NCBI RefSeq assembly: GCF_029167235.1
Contig: NZ_JARFTR010000046.1
Coordinates: forward strand, 1-61,458
Length of the DNA: 61,458 nucleotides
Origin: Kamptonema sp. UHCC 0994
GTDB lineage: Bacteria; Cyanobacteriota; Cyanobacteriia; Cyanobacteriales; Microcoleaceae
Direction of reading: 5' to 3'
The stretch's first letter is position 1, and each line of letters opens with the position of its first letter. Under the pieces are notes generated by a model. The model had not been told where the DNA came from. It saw nothing but the letters and a program-made list of their open reading frames with translations, and searched no databases. Both the position numbers and the translations under genes were made by a program. Below, one piece after another: positions 60,628-61,458 of this stretch.

Positions 60628-60742
60628 AGGTACGTAGTTGCGCTTCAGCGCTCTTATTTCCTCAGACTCAGAATGAAGGTACGTAGTTGCGCTTCAGCGC
60701 TCTTATTTCCTCTTTAAGAGCGCTGAAGCGCAACTACGTACC
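60615..60742. repeat. 49-bp tandem duplication plus inverted palindromic repeat
   Basis: Units at 60615-60663 and 60664-60712 differ at one base (AATAAA vs AATGAA). Each holds the 27-base repeat (60629-60655, 60678-60704). A third copy lies inverted at 60716-60742. Copies 2 and 3 form a long hairpin that may stop transcription. A fourth copy ends lnt. Confidence 0.95.
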
Positions 60743-60803
60743 TAAATGCAGTAGTTATTTAATTTTCGTTCCTTAATTTAGGCAATTATCAAGTATTATC
60801 AAT

Positions 60804-61307
60804 TTAAGCATGATGCCGATAGCACCAGCCGAGTAGCATAGCACCAACGGCGAGCTTAACTGCTTCCAACCCGAAATAACTTTGGTGTAGCAGATTCATT
60901 TCCGAAGGAACCTCTACAACAGGTTCAAACAAATTGAGATGGGCTCCTAAAGCAGTCATCTGAGGAGTCAAAGCGTAAGTATCGAGCAATGCGATCGCCA
61001 GAAGAACAAAAGATAATAAAATTGCAGTGCGACTCCCTTTACCGAAGTCAGTTGGCGAATTGCTCAAAACCATAATACCCGTCAACCCCAAAGCTGCACA
61101 GAGCAACTCAACGCGGTTAAATGCCGAAAACATGACATTCCCTGCTGTCGCAAACCCAGAAGAATTCATCATGCCAGAAACAAACAGACTCGGCATAATT
61201 ACCAAATCCAAAATTAAGCTGCCGCTGAGCCAAAAAGCTAATGTAAAAATAACAATTGTTTGCCAGCGCGGTTTACTTAATTCAACTCTTGAATAAATAG
61301 CTGTCAT
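60804..61307 (-). CDS. DUF4149 membrane protein
   Basis: 167 residues from ATG 61307 (MTAIYSRVELSKPRWQTIVI). Four hydrophobic helices. Family features: WLSGSLILDLVIMPSLFVSGMM, AFNRVELLCAALGL and HQSYFGLEAVKLAVGAMLLG. Function unknown. It is convergent with the UPF0016 pair. Confidence 0.8.
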   Translation of the reverse strand: MTAIYSRVELSKPRWQTIVIFTLAFWLSGSLILDLVIMPSLFVSGMMNSSGFATAGNVMFSAFNRVELLCAALGLTGIMVLSNSPTDFGKGSRTAILLSFVLLAIALLDTYALTPQMTALGAHLNLFEPVVEVPSEMNLLHQSYFGLEAVKLAVGAMLLGWCYRHHA

Positions 61308-61458
61308 CGCAGTGAGCCTCCAAGCCTCTTTTTCCACCTTATAGCTTAACTAAAATCTTTCTTAGAAAACATGAAGTATTTTTACAATAAGTGCTAAGTT
61401 TTGTGCATAGCAATCCCAGAATTATTTTGATAGGACTTACGAAAAATCACAGTAACGC

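Overview
The window comes from a cyanobacterium, most likely a filamentous one of the Oscillatoriales type. Direct evidence: photosystem II genes (psbE-F-L-J with rubA and ycf48, plus psb30), an ndhC-K-J operon, ferredoxin-thioredoxin reductase, very many GCGATCGC (HIP1) octamers, and abundant short tandem heptamer repeats. No rRNA or tRNA gene was recognised. No CRISPR array was seen.

Layout. 1-380: 5' end of a TnpB-type gene and the hairpin-rich end of its element. 382-3030: an LptA-like / LptB / LptF-G lipopolysaccharide export set. 3053-5610: repeats, a PEP-CTERM protein and an unknown membrane-anchored protein. 5886-8302: 6-phosphogluconolactonase, two FHA proteins and a small unknown protein. 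8306-9562: a decayed FHA-kinase gene and a DUF433/DUF5615 pair. 9953-15595: PRC-barrel protein, Uma2, two M16 peptidases (one lacking the metal site) and a hemerythrin protein. 15835-20736: two large SdrD-B-like repeat proteins. 20897-24306: an unusual operon of a Coq4-like protein, a small unknown protein, a RibD-type reductase and a MATE exporter. 24634-26205: ndhC-K-J. 26639-28308: small unknown genes and a HigBA pair. 28830-34025: calcium-binding, CAP and FG-GAP surface-type genes cut up by GTAG-headed palindromic repeats and by a REP-associated transposase (RAYT) element. 34361-36483: rubA-ycf48-psbEFLJ. 36762-39964: a deleted Uma2, DUF29, SemiSWEET, a radical SAM protein and a decayed toxin. 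40080-43864: UDP-glucose dehydrogenase and UDP-glucuronate decarboxylase. 44006-61307: lepA, a hybrid-free histidine kinase, ftrC, an HDAC-like protein, gyrA, lnt, bestrophin, recJ, psb30, a YkgJ protein, a two-gene UPF0016 transporter and DUF4149.

The strongest unusual observation is a 449-residue intein with a LAGLIDADG endonuclease domain inside the UDP-glucuronate decarboxylase gene (42002-43348). It splits the protein at the conserved RIFN/TYG motif and leaves a normal 310-residue enzyme after splicing. Second is the RAYT gene at 31030-31575, which is framed by a mirror-symmetric pair of REP pairs. Third is the four-gene operon 24306-20897. The window is also rich in evidence of repeats entering genes: heptamer repeats in frame twice inside lnt, a palindromic repeat supplying the C-terminus of lnt, acidic repeat expansions inside gyrA, and repeats forming both ends of the FG-GAP/RTX gene.

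Genes that work together: ugd supplies UDP-glucuronate to the decarboxylase for UDP-xylose; rubA and ycf48 serve photosystem II assembly next to the cytochrome b559 operon; ndhC-K-J encode adjacent NDH-1 subunits; the Lpt set exports lipopolysaccharide. All identifications are from reading the sequence; no database search was run.
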